Counted from the stretch's first letter, positions 19,876 to 30,586 are shown. The stretch: DNA of 48,469 bases from Cyanobacteria bacterium REEB459 (GCA_018970085.1 JAGWXD010000021.1:1-48469); one strand, 5' to 3'. Translations and numbers: made by a program. The notes: generated by a model not told the origin, from the letters alone.

Positions 19876-20043
19876 GGTCCTTAAATCGTTACATCTCGTC
19901 CGAAGAGTCAGGAACTATTTGGCATCAACGCGACTCCGTCCACCCTGCAGAAGCAATCATAGAATGACTCCTGCAGGGATGGTGTAACTATAATCATGTC
20001 CGATGGTGATTGCTACCGTGATACTAACCTAACCCTTAAGCAG

Positions 20044-22952
<2,909 letters not shown>

Positions 22953-22958
22953 CAACAA

Positions 22959-23153
22959 CCTACCTTTAACGTAGAGAATTGGGTAACGCTAGGGATAGAA
23001 ATCTCAGCCTTAAGGTCAGATCAGCCAGCGATCGCTTGAGCCTCTGGGTATTTGGAAATGATCCATCGGTTCCACTCGCTGTAGCAGGTGGGTGGGGCTT
23101 CCAGGGCCAGGTTGGGGCGGTAGCTGGCTCGTCGCTTCGGTACATGACCAGAA
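22959..23153 (-). promoter_or_regulatory. Long leader between TPP riboswitch and transporter gene
   Basis: About 195 bases separate the aptamer from the transporter start and should include the expression platform. No obvious intrinsic terminator was found. One frame across 23021-23143 (minus) reads like protein, with YRPNLALEAPPTCYSEW and RWIISKYPEAQAIAG, but has no ordinary start codon. See findings. Confidence 0.4.
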
Positions 23154-23238
23154 TCAACGCTTTCCTCCGCTGGTATTAACCAGGTCAGGTTCTGAGGGTA
23201 TAATCTCAGCCCGATCGTCTCGGGCACCCCTAGCTTGA
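23154..23238 (-). ncRNA. TPP riboswitch aptamer (THI element)
   Basis: On the minus strand the THI-box signature is clear: GGGGTGCC, then GGCTGAGA, then ACCCTCAGAACCTGA, then CTGGTTAATACCAGCGGAGG. The closing P1 helix pairs TCAAGCT (23232-23238) with AGCGTTGA (23154-23161) with one bulged base. CTGAGA (the thi box that binds the pyrimidine of TPP) and the GCGGAGG-side loop are conserved. It lies ahead of the SSS transporter and thiC and should reduce expression when thiamin pyrophosphate is plentiful, as known for this class. Confidence 0.95.
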
Positions 23239-23366
23239 CGGCAATCATATCATTGCGCACTGGCAGAAACGCCTAGATTAAGTTTTACCAATAATTTCTC
23301 CGCCAATGGCAAAGCCTCCTCACCTACCGTCCCCTGTTCTATGCCCACCCAGATCATCAGCCGAGG

Positions 23367-24491
23367 TTAAGATCGCTGCTCTTGAGCCCGCAGGTAAAGA
23401 TCAACCCAATGCTGCTGCACCTGTTTCGGCCTGATCGCCAGGTTGCTAGCTATCGCCGGCAGCGATAGCTCCGCCTGTAAACCCTGCAAAATCGCCTGCT
23501 CCTGCGAACTTAAATGCTGCCAGAAAGCTTGCCACTGCCCTGGGGTAAGACCAAAGCTATGGTCAATCAGGGATGTCTTCAGCCAGTCCAAAACCATGGC
23601 TGGTTGTTCCTTCAGGGCAAATCCCTTGAGGGCATGGTAAACCACCTGTTCCCGCAAGCGATAGACTCGTTTAACCGGCCAGTTGAGGTGGAGGGCAATG
23701 TTCTCTGGGGTCAGACCCTGCAGGTACAGGTTCAACCAGGTAACCGCTTCAGGACCAATCTGACGGCCCAGGTAGGTGCTCAAAGCATGTTTAATCTGAG
23801 TTCTCTGCAGTTGTTGCTCCAGGGTATTTTGCTCAGCTTGATATCGATTCCAGGCCTCTGCATCAAGCAGGCTGAGGGACTCCTCAACCGATCCTGGGGC
23901 CAACTCCTCAGAAATTATCTGAATTAGCTCACCAGCGGGCACCTGGGTGATACCGCTGCGTTGACCAGAGCGCAGGTAATTGACAAAGCGATAGTATATT
24001 AGGGGTTGGTTACGGACTGGCCGCCAGCAGTACTCCTCAATACTGGCTAGCATCAGCTGACTGCGGAGTTGGGTCTGGGGGGTGCAGGTGGCAATCCACC
24101 GGAGTTGCTCTGCCAGGTAGCGATCGCTGCGCATCATGTCTTGAATTACTTCCTGAATAATCTCCCCTACACTGCGCTGGCGGTCTCGACTGAGGTTGAC
24201 CCAGGCCCTAATTTTATGGCGTAATAGGAGGGGTCGACTTAATCGCTGTATCAACTCCTGGTAGCTCTGTCCGGGGCGAAGGTGTCGGTAGCCCGTCTGA
24301 AATAGTCGATAGCGATACTCAATAGACTGACAGACCAGGTTAAACTTTTCTGGGCTAAGCTGCTCAAACCCTTCAGAAGCGGGTCCCAATAGCCACCGCA
24401 CTATACTCCGCTGAGTAGAGTGGCTATCTTCAGGGTGACCAAGAGCAAGGCGACCTAACCACTCTTCAGTAAGTTTATTTACCCTGACCAT
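23367..24491 (-). CDS. HetZ-related protein with helix-turn-helix-like C-terminus
   Basis: A soluble, helix-rich protein of 374 residues from the ATG at 24491 (a TTG at 24506 would add five). The region with IRAWVNLSRDRQRSVGEIIQ, EYCWRPVRNQPL and YYRFVNYLRSGQRSG resembles, from memory, cyanobacterial proteins labelled HetZ-related. HetZ itself is a heterocyst-differentiation regulator, but relatives occur in non-heterocystous species and their role is unclear. Towards the C-terminus two sigma-region-4-like helix-turn-helix segments can be seen (LTPENIALHLNWPVKRVYR; LSLPAIASNLAIRPKQVQ), suggesting DNA binding. The gene is monocistronic by layout. Confidence 0.6.
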   Translation of the reverse strand: MVRVNKLTEEWLGRLALGHPEDSHSTQRSIVRWLLGPASEGFEQLSPEKFNLVCQSIEYRYRLFQTGYRHLRPGQSYQELIQRLSRPLLLRHKIRAWVNLSRDRQRSVGEIIQEVIQDMMRSDRYLAEQLRWIATCTPQTQLRSQLMLASIEEYCWRPVRNQPLIYYRFVNYLRSGQRSGITQVPAGELIQIISEELAPGSVEESLSLLDAEAWNRYQAEQNTLEQQLQRTQIKHALSTYLGRQIGPEAVTWLNLYLQGLTPENIALHLNWPVKRVYRLREQVVYHALKGFALKEQPAMVLDWLKTSLIDHSFGLTPGQWQAFWQHLSSQEQAILQGLQAELSLPAIASNLAIRPKQVQQHWVDLYLRAQEQRS

Positions 24492-25006
24492 GGAGATAAA
24501 GTTCAATAATTGCTACAGAGGCGAGGAAACAAGCCTTTCAGGATGACTGGCTGACGCTTCATCAGGAAACCTTTAATCGAGGATATAGGCAGGTTTTTGC
24601 TTTACTTAGTCTCCCAACCGTGATACCTTATTAATAAAACTGGGTAACGGATTAAAATTAATATTAAGTTGACAACATTCTAAAACTTAGATAAAGACAA
24701 AGGTAAAATCATTTTAATACTAGATGTTACATGATAAGTGAATGCTTAATTATTTGATTTCGTTTTTGAAAATTATTTAATATAGGTCGCATATTATTTT
24801 GAATCTTCCCTAGTCGAGGCCAACCTTGATAAAGTTAGGTTATCACCATAGAAATGGGAATTATAATTTTACTTAAATATTTCTTTAATCAATTCGAAAT
24901 ATTTAAATATTTGTATTAATGGCTATAGTGCTGTTTGACTCTGGTGGGCAGGCAGAGCATTTTAAGGTTTGATAGCTGCAACTGTATACTTAACACCTCT
25001 AAATTT
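24492..25006. promoter_or_regulatory. AT-rich divergent intergenic region
   Basis: About 500 bp, strikingly AT-rich between about 24,600 and 24,920 compared with the rest of the window. It separates the HetZ-related gene from the O-antigen ligase-like gene and must hold both promoters. Several TATA-like stretches occur, so no single promoter can be picked out. No gene or RNA fold was recognised. Confidence 0.5.
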
Positions 25007-26425
25007 ATGAGCTTCCAGTTTTTTCATCCCTACGAAACTCCCAATTTTATTGCTGCCCTGGTAATGTTTCTATGGATACCCTTTGTATTCTGGTTGTTCA
25101 GGGCCTTTCCCTCCCAGCGAGCTATCGTTATAGCTTTTATCACTGGTGCCCTATTCTTACCCGAAGCGCAATTAATCATTCCGGGCTTTCCTGATTATTC
25201 CAAAATCTCCGCCACTTCCTATGCGGTGTTATTTTTTACGTTTCTATTTGATGGTCAACGCATTCGTCAGTTCAGACTGCAATGGCTCGACATGCCGATG
25301 CTCGTCTGGTGCCTCTGCCCATTTTTTAGCAACTTAAGTAATGATATAGATCTATACGATTCTATAGCCTTTACCCTTGAGCAAACCATGAAGTGGGGTG
25401 TGCCCTTCTTTTTGGGTCGTATCTATTTAAGTGACTTGATTGGCCTACGATATCTAGCCATTGGTATTTTTGCCGGAGGCATGGTTTATATTCCCCTCTG
25501 CCTCTTCGAAATGCGTATGTCACCTACGTTACATATTATGCTCTACGGTGGCTTTCCCCATAGTATGTTTGCCCAAGCTGTTCGCGAAGGGGGCTATCGC
25601 CCTACGGTATTTACTGGCCATGGTTTGATTTTAAGCTTTATTATGATTACCGCCTTGACCGTTGGCGTCTGGCTTTGGAAAACTGGCATACTCAGGGAGA
25701 TCTTTAGAATTCCTATGGTTATTGCCATACCGGTTTTCTTGTTGACAGATATTTTCCTTCGTTCTACTGGTGCCTATATTACCCTGGCAGTGGCTCTAGC
25801 TCTGCTATTCTCATCGGTCTTAATCTTTCGATCTAATCTGGCAGCTTATTTGGTTATCGGTGCCGTTATTCTTTATCTCTATCTGGTTATCGTTAGTGAT
25901 CCCCCTAGAATTACTGATAATATCATTGATTTCCTTTCTAAGTATGTATCCCCCGAACGTATCGGTTCTCTGCAGTTTAGATTTGATAATGAAGCACTTT
26001 TGTTAGAAAAAGCAAAATTAAGGCTGCTGCTAGGTTGGGGAGGTTTTGGTCGTAATTTTGTCACCAACGAAGTGGGTCAGGCGACAACCGTCGTCGATAG
26101 TCTATGGATTATTACCATCGGTAGCCTAGGTTTAGTGGGCTTGACCGCTCTACTATCCTCCGTCTTTTTGCCGGTTATTGCTCTGATTAATACCAAATGC
26201 CCGATTAAGGTTTGGGATAGGCCTGAATTTGCCGCCCCTGGGGTGCTTGCCTTGGTACTTTTGATGTACTCGGTGGAGATTTTGGTTAACGCTCCAGTAC
26301 TGCCTCACCTGACCCTAGTCGTTGGGGCCTTAACGGGTTATGTACTGTCTCCGAGTCGTCGCAATTACCCCGTAGCCCCTAGAGGCAAGCTAGTGGTTCC
26401 GGGTTCTACGGGCACGGTCGCTTAA
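25007..26425 (+). CDS. O-antigen ligase/polymerase-like membrane protein
   Basis: A polytopic membrane protein (472 residues, about 11-12 hydrophobic segments) that resembles the Wzy/WaaL/ExoQ group. Those proteins polymerise or transfer lipid-linked polysaccharide units on the outer face of the plasma membrane. A large loop before the last segments includes SLQFRFDNEALLLEKA followed by LLLGWGGFGRNF, the late-loop pattern of that group (arginine, then G-x-G near a membrane segment). I chose the ATG at 25007, since a frame extension back to 24935 adds hydrophilic residues of no family pattern. The gene and its upstream region are AT-rich and it is followed by IS remains, so it may have been acquired. 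Confidence 0.75.
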   Translation: MSFQFFHPYETPNFIAALVMFLWIPFVFWLFRAFPSQRAIVIAFITGALFLPEAQLIIPGFPDYSKISATSYAVLFFTFLFDGQRIRQFRLQWLDMPMLVWCLCPFFSNLSNDIDLYDSIAFTLEQTMKWGVPFFLGRIYLSDLIGLRYLAIGIFAGGMVYIPLCLFEMRMSPTLHIMLYGGFPHSMFAQAVREGGYRPTVFTGHGLILSFIMITALTVGVWLWKTGILREIFRIPMVIAIPVFLLTDIFLRSTGAYITLAVALALLFSSVLIFRSNLAAYLVIGAVILYLYLVIVSDPPRITDNIIDFLSKYVSPERIGSLQFRFDNEALLLEKAKLRLLLGWGGFGRNFVTNEVGQATTVVDSLWIITIGSLGLVGLTALLSSVFLPVIALINTKCPIKVWDRPEFAAPGVLALVLLMYSVEILVNAPVLPHLTLVVGALTGYVLSPSRRNYPVAPRGKLVVPGSTGTVA

Positions 26426-26469
26426 TCTGTAATAGCCAGGACTTTCTCTGATACTCCGCGTAAACTAGT

Positions 26470-26489
26470 GCTGACTTAGGAGTGTCAGC
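26470..26489. repeat. Small inverted repeat before an IS remnant
   Basis: GCTGAC (26470-26475) and GTCAGC (26484-26489) form a perfect 6-bp stem with an 8-base loop, directly before the ATG of the transposase remnant at 26490. It may be part of the former IS end. Confidence 0.4.
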
Positions 26490-26531
26490 ATGAATATCCA
26501 AGAAAAGATCGTCAAAAATAAATTGGGACAC
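26490..26531 (+). pseudogene. Transposase N-terminal remnant (IS481-like)
   Basis: An ATG opens a frame reading MNIQEKIVKNKLG, which looks like the first residues of IS481-type transposases (a start of the kind MNxxEKxVKNKxGLLNLA). After about 13 codons the resemblance ends, where the sequence runs into the next IS fragment. This is too short to be certain. Confidence 0.4.
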
Positions 26532-26538
26532 TGCCCTA

Positions 26539-26892
26539 TTAAAGAGTGAGACCCTGAAATTCGCTGGATACTAGGATTTTAGAGAGCTTCAAGGGGCGCT
26601 GAATCGATCCCATGGCCATGGCTAGCGTGGTCCGTATCCCCAAACCCCAATGGGGTCGCACCCAATTGTGCATTAGATGCTGGACATCCAAAGCTCGCTG
26701 CAAGCCCTCCACTTGCTTGGCATAGTGATTCTGCCTGTGTCGATAAGCCGTTGCCCGTCGCCTCAAGGCACTATTGAAGCCTATATCAGCAATTTTCATT
26801 TTAGAACTCTTGTGCCAGAGATGGCGTTTCGACCTTAGAACGTCTGACGGAAGCATAGGCTTTCCAGGTATAGCTATTGAGAATATTCTCAA
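26539..26892 (-). pseudogene. Transposase C-terminal fragment
   Basis: From about residue 32 onward (26799 leftwards) the frame encodes FNSALRRRATAYRHRQNHYA, GLQRALDVQHLMHNWVRPHWG and AMAMGSIQRPLKLSKIL. This is the familiar C-terminal end of a transposase family widespread in cyanobacteria (ALRRR...YAK...GLQRxLDVxxLxHNxVRxH). The first 30 or so residues do not fit, and no catalytic N-terminal part is present, so only the 3' end survives. It sits between the IS481-like remnant and a truncated IS5-type element, and is not expected to be functional. Confidence 0.65.
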
Positions 26893-26898
26893 TAGCTA
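26871..26898. repeat. Perfect 28-bp palindrome
   Basis: Bases 26871-26898 are their own reverse complement without a single mismatch; the left half is TAGCTATTGAGAAT. There is no spacer, so it would form a hairpin or cruciform with a minimal loop. It lies 35 bp left of the start of the IS5-type remnant. Confidence 0.8.
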
Positions 26899-26933
26899 GG
26901 GCCAAGATACGGTCAAGGTTTTCATCATGAGAA

Positions 26934-27656
26934 TTGCTGCTATGGTTGAGCAAAGACGCCCTTGAGCAATGGGTAATGAGCACAGAGACGGGTCGGCGGG
27001 GAGCCTCTCAACTCTACAGTGACACGGTAATTGGGACGGTAGCGACCCTCAAGAGCGTGTTCCATCTGGCCGGGCGTCAAGCCCAGGGATTTATCGAATC
27101 GGTGTTTCAGTTAATGGACATCCCCTTACCCGTGCCCGACCACAGCACCGTATCGCGTCGATTGGCCGCCTTATCGGTCTCTATGCCGGTTCAACGGCGG
27201 AGCGGGGCGCGGCCTATTGTGGTGGATTCCACGGGGGTGAACGTGTACGGAGAGGGGGAATGGAAAGCTCGGCAACATGGGGTGACCAAACGGCGCACCT
27301 GGCGAAAGCTGTACCTCGGTGTCGATGAGGCCACTGCCTAGCGGGGAGCAGCCGCCACCCTTCCTCCTCGCCATGATGCTCGCCCCACTCAGCCCGCAGT
27401 GCCTAACCCGACCCACCCCAGGGACCAAATTTTGGAGCGCATTGAGCAAGTCGGCCGTGCAGCCTGGAAGCAAGAAAGCGGCTATCAACGCCGGTCTCTC
27501 GCTGAAACCACCCTATTTCGTCTCAAGGTCAGCTTTGGGGCGCGCGTTCGATCGAGGAACTTTGACAATCAGGCTGTTGAGCTCTTCTTGCAGTGTGCAG
27601 CGCTCAATCGCATGATTCAACTGGCCAAGCCTGACAGCTATCCGGTTGAAGCTTAA
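26934..27656 (+). pseudogene. IS5-family transposase, truncated and internally deleted
   Basis: Two blocks in the same reading frame belong to one IS5-type DDE transposase. The first (26934-27338) runs from LLWLSKDALEQWV through VPDHSTVSRRL, the first catalytic Asp in VVDSTGVNVYGEGEW, to LYLGVDEATA. Then comes TAG (27339-27341) and immediately the downstream part, RGAAATLPPRHD to GYQRRSLAETTLFRLK (catalytic Glu) and AKPDSYPVEA. The stretch with the second catalytic Asp is missing. The deletion kept the frame but the junction carries a stop codon. The N-terminus is also cut, since an in-frame TGA sits at 26928. It is inactive. Confidence 0.85.
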
Positions 27657-27712
27657 TTCACTGGTCTTAAGGGGGGAACCTCTGATCCTGACTTATTCAT
27701 GCAACAAAGCCC
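26934..27712 (+). mobile_element. IS5-type element, left end lost, right end kept
   Basis: The right terminal inverted repeat ends in GCAACAAAGCCC (27701-27712), matching the IS903/IS5 kind of end. No matching left end (GGGCTTTGTTGC) was found before 26934, where the transposase frame begins abruptly, so the element is truncated on the left. Confidence 0.65.
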
Positions 27713-27743
27713 TTAGAGACTAAAGCTTTTGTCCTTACACAAC

Positions 27744-27781
27744 TGGGATGCACCCGGGTAGATGGGATGCACCCGGGTAGA
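27744..27781. repeat. 19-bp tandem repeat, two perfect copies
   Basis: The unit TGGGATGCACCCGGGTAGA occurs at 27744-27762 and again at 27763-27781. It contains the palindrome ACCCGGGT (its central CCCGGG is a 6-bp palindrome). It lies between the IS5-type right end and the 3' end of the cysteine synthase gene. Confidence 0.85.
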
Positions 27782-27820
27782 TGTCTGCTGCCCAGCCTGG
27801 CCTGGCTGGGGTAAACCGAG

Positions 27821-28816
27821 TTAGGGCTGGAGTGACTGCAAGCGATCGCTCCATAGTCCTTTTTGCTCAAGCCATTGGCGGTTATAGACGCGGGACTGGT
27901 AGCGAGACCCGCCGTCACAGAGAACGGTGACAATACGATGACCGGGTCCTAGGCGGTGGGCCAATGCAACGGCAGCGGCCAGATTAATCCCCACCGAGCC
28001 CCCCATAAATAGGCCGTCTTGATAAAGCAATTGGTAGAGGGTGACTAAAGCCTCCGGATCACTAATCTGCAAGGCATCGTCAATGGGTACCCCGGCCATG
28101 TTGGCGGTCACCCGGCTGTTGCCAATACCCTCGGTGATAGAACTACCCTCAATTTTGATTTCACCGGTCTTAACGTAGCTATACAAGCCACTTCCCAGGG
28201 GGTCGGCCACCACACACTGAATCGCTGGGTTTTGTTGCTTTAGAAACAGAGCCACCCCAGCGTAGGTCCCCCCGGTGCCGGTGGCGGCTACCCAGGCATC
28301 TACCTGGCCATCGGTTTGCTGCCAGATTTCAGGGCCGGTGGTTTGGTAATGGGCCTGGCGATTGGCCAGATTATCAAACTGGTTAGCCCAGATGGCATTG
28401 TCCATGGCGGCGGCTATGCGGCCCGATAATTTTACATAGTTATTGGGGTCGCGATAGGGTACCGCCGGTACCGGTCTGACCTCGGCTCCCAGGGTGCGCA
28501 ATAGGTCGATCTTTTCCTGGGATTGGGTGTCCGGAATCACAATTAAGCAGCGGTATCCCCTGGCGTTACAGATGTGGGCCAGCCCAATTCCGGTATTGCC
28601 GGCGGTGCCTTCTACCACTGTGCCTCCGGGTTTTAGCAGCCCCCGGGTTTCGGCATCTTGAATGATATAAAGGGCGGCCCGGTCCTTAACGGACCCTCCC
28701 GGGTTGAGAAACTCGGCCTTACCCAAAATCTCGCAGCCAGTAGCCTGACTGAGGCTATTGATACGAATTAGGGGGGTATGGCCGATCGTATCCACAAACC
28801 CCTGTTTAATGTCCAT
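27821..28816 (-). CDS. Cysteine synthase family protein (O-acetylserine sulfhydrylase)
   Basis: PLP enzyme of the beta family that makes cysteine from O-acetylserine and sulfide. The PLP lysine is Lys44 in NPGGSVKDRA. The substrate-binding loop reads EGTAGNTGIG (69-78) where classical CysK has EPTSGNTGI, and the phosphate-binding loop is ATGTGGTYAG. The C-terminal part has LCDGGSRYQSRVYN. These variations place it in a CysK-like subgroup, so the exact sulfur or acyl donor could differ and I leave the symbol blank. 331 residues, full length. The 3' end abuts the IS remains, but the gene itself is intact. Confidence 0.88.
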   Translation of the reverse strand: MDIKQGFVDTIGHTPLIRINSLSQATGCEILGKAEFLNPGGSVKDRAALYIIQDAETRGLLKPGGTVVEGTAGNTGIGLAHICNARGYRCLIVIPDTQSQEKIDLLRTLGAEVRPVPAVPYRDPNNYVKLSGRIAAAMDNAIWANQFDNLANRQAHYQTTGPEIWQQTDGQVDAWVAATGTGGTYAGVALFLKQQNPAIQCVVADPLGSGLYSYVKTGEIKIEGSSITEGIGNSRVTANMAGVPIDDALQISDPEALVTLYQLLYQDGLFMGGSVGINLAAAVALAHRLGPGHRIVTVLCDGGSRYQSRVYNRQWLEQKGLWSDRLQSLQP

Positions 28817-28968
28817 GCGGAACCTTACCTTTGCTGCCAGCCCCTGGTCTGGTGGAACTGTCTTTCATCCTAAGGCGAAACGGGGTCGAGCTCCAGGTTT
28901 TTGCCCAGCTCTGCGGTGGCCTGGCGATCGCGATAGGATAGGAGCAGCTGATTTCTTAGATAGCCGGT

Positions 28969-29745
28969 TTGCCCCAACCCCTACTTCAGGCTTTAATCTT
29001 TGACGTTGACGGCACCCTGGCGGAAACTGAGCGGGACGGGCACCGGGTGGCCTTTAATCTGGCGTTTCAAGAGTTGGGCCTGCCCTGGCATTGGTCTGTA
29101 GGCCTCTATGGTGATTTGCTCAAGGTGGCCGGCGGCAAAGAGCGCATCATTCACTATATCGATCGCTACCAACCGCGGTTTCAACCCGACATCCCTCTAG
29201 ACGCTTGGGCCACCCGCCTGCACCAAGCTAAGGGGCGCTATTTTCAAGACCTGCTGCAGACCCACACCATGGCCCTACGCCCTGGAATCAAACGGTTGCT
29301 GGTCGATGCCCAGAGTCAGCAGCTGCGCCTGGCGATCGCCACCACCAGCGCCAGAGCAACGGTGATACCTTTGCTGCACAGGCTGCTGGGGCCAGAGGCA
29401 GCGAGCTGGTTTGAGGTGATTGCCACAGGGGACGATGTAGTTCATAAAAAGCCAGATCCAGAGGTGTATCATCGGGTTTTAGACAGCCTGGAGTTGCCCA
29501 CCAACCAGTGCCTGGTACTTGAAGACAGCCAGCAGGGGTTAAGGGCAGCGGTGGCTGCTGGATTAACCACCGTGGTCACGGTAAATGACTACACCCGGCA
29601 TCAGTCTATGCCCCAGGCCAAGCTGGTGATTAACCATTTGGGCGAACCCCACCGCCCCTTTGAAGTCCTCTGGGGAAATGCCGGTCAGGCCTATTATTTT
29701 TCCCTGGAGCTAGCCCAGACACTGCTTTGTCGCCCTGTCCCGTGA
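28969..29745 (+). CDS. cbbY: CbbY-type HAD phosphatase
   Basis: HAD-superfamily phosphatase. Motif I is IFDVDGTLAETE, with nucleophile and general acid Asp. The cap domain carries VAGGKERIIHYI, motif II lies around IATTSARATVI, motif III is HKKPDPEVYH and motif IV is LVLEDSQQGLRAA. The cap sequence and order match CbbY, which in Rhodobacter and plants hydrolyses xylulose-1,5-bisphosphate, a Rubisco inhibitor. The only usable start is TTG at 28969, because a TAG lies at 28957. No good ribosome binding site is close. tenA starts 12 bp after its stop, so the two form an operon. 258 residues. Confidence 0.88.
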   Translation: MPQPLLQALIFDVDGTLAETERDGHRVAFNLAFQELGLPWHWSVGLYGDLLKVAGGKERIIHYIDRYQPRFQPDIPLDAWATRLHQAKGRYFQDLLQTHTMALRPGIKRLLVDAQSQQLRLAIATTSARATVIPLLHRLLGPEAASWFEVIATGDDVVHKKPDPEVYHRVLDSLELPTNQCLVLEDSQQGLRAAVAAGLTTVVTVNDYTRHQSMPQAKLVINHLGEPHRPFEVLWGNAGQAYYFSLELAQTLLCRPVP

Positions 29746-29756
29746 GGTTTTTGTCC

Positions 29757-30401
29757 ATGGCTCTTTCCCAAACCCTCTGGCAAGCCCATCAGGCGGTAGC
29801 CCTTGCCTGTTTACACCATCCCTTTGTGACGGGCATTGGGGATGGGTCTCTAGAGGCCGCCAAATTTGCTTACTACATCGCTCAAGACCGCTTTTTCCTG
29901 GAATCCTTTGCCAGGGCCTACAGTATAGCAGCGGCCAAGGCTCCCTCCTGGTCAGCTTTTCAACTGTTCCACCAGATGGCCGACGGTGTGCTAGAAGAGT
30001 TGCGCCTGCACGGCGCCTACGCCCAGAGCTGGGGAGTGGATCTAGACACAGTGAAACCTGGCAGCGCCACCCGGCAGTATACGGATTTTTTACTCCATAC
30101 CGCCTGGAGTCAGGATGCCCCCACCATTGCCGTCGCCATGGCTCCCTGTATGCGGCTCTATGCCTTTTTAGGGCAATCGCTGGTTAACCCCGCCCAGCCT
30201 CCCCACCCCTACAGCGCCTGGGTAGAAACCTATAGCAGCGACCAGTTCGAGCCCCTGGTGCAACAACTAGAGGACTTCATTGATGACTGGGCCACCGACA
30301 CCGCCCTGGTGCGTCAGACCTATGACTATGCCATGGCCTGTGAGCTGAATTTTTTTCAGGCAGCCTGGCAGGCCATCCCCCAGCCCCATACCCAGGGCTA
30401 G
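29757..30401 (+). CDS. tenA: TenA-family aminopyrimidine aminohydrolase (thiaminase II)
   Basis: Helical-bundle enzyme that salvages damaged thiamin pyrimidines by hydrolysing aminomethyl-HMP. Active-site residues of the classical Cys-containing group are present: Asp44 (QDRFF), Cys131 (APCMRLY) and Glu196 (CELNFF). The ATG at 29757, 12 bp after the cbbY stop, gives 214 residues. An in-frame TTG at 29727 lies inside the preceding gene and is less likely. The link with the thiamin locus at 20-23 kb is functional, not positional. Its stop codon shares CTAG with the oppositely oriented small membrane protein gene. Confidence 0.93.
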   Translation: MALSQTLWQAHQAVALACLHHPFVTGIGDGSLEAAKFAYYIAQDRFFLESFARAYSIAAAKAPSWSAFQLFHQMADGVLEELRLHGAYAQSWGVDLDTVKPGSATRQYTDFLLHTAWSQDAPTIAVAMAPCMRLYAFLGQSLVNPAQPPHPYSAWVETYSSDQFEPLVQQLEDFIDDWATDTALVRQTYDYAMACELNFFQAAWQAIPQPHTQG

Positions 30402-30586
30402 CGCAGGCGTTGCAAGCTGCTGACAATAGCCAGACTAAAGCAAACCAGGATCAGCACCCACCACACCAGGCCTGGCAAAAAGGCTAACCAGGTCATGGCC
30501 CGTAATACCCACAGCCCCAGGGTCAGGGCCAGAACCACCAGAAATAGTTTAGTCACAGGATGGAGGGGGTAGGAAGGCTTTGCCAT
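30398..30586 (-). CDS. Small membrane protein, 62 aa, two transmembrane segments
   Basis: The product has a short polar N-terminus (MAKPSYPLHPVTK), then two hydrophobic stretches (about 13-31 and 35-57), and ends in a basic tail (SSLQRLR). It looks like a genuine small inner-membrane protein of the kind conserved in cyanobacteria, but I cannot name a function. The frame is hydrophobic throughout with an ATG start at 30586. It converges on tenA, and the two stop codons overlap in the sequence CTAG (30398-30401). Confidence 0.65.
   Translation of the reverse strand: MAKPSYPLHPVTKLFLVVLALTLGLWVLRAMTWLAFLPGLVWWVLILVCFSLAIVSSLQRLR

Noticed and set aside
22966-23157. 63-codon frame opening after the TPP aptamer
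   Set aside because: Composition looks non-coding (Pro/Thr/Trp runs), and the GGAGG before it belongs to the aptamer. Kept only as a remark in the findings.
26801-26983. 60-codon minus-strand frame across the 28-bp palindrome
   Set aside because: It runs through the junction into the IS5-type remnant in antisense, so it cannot be one old gene. Part of it may be a fragment, but nothing supports that.
27744-27781. CRISPR array
   Set aside because: Only two adjoining copies of a 19-bp unit without spacers.
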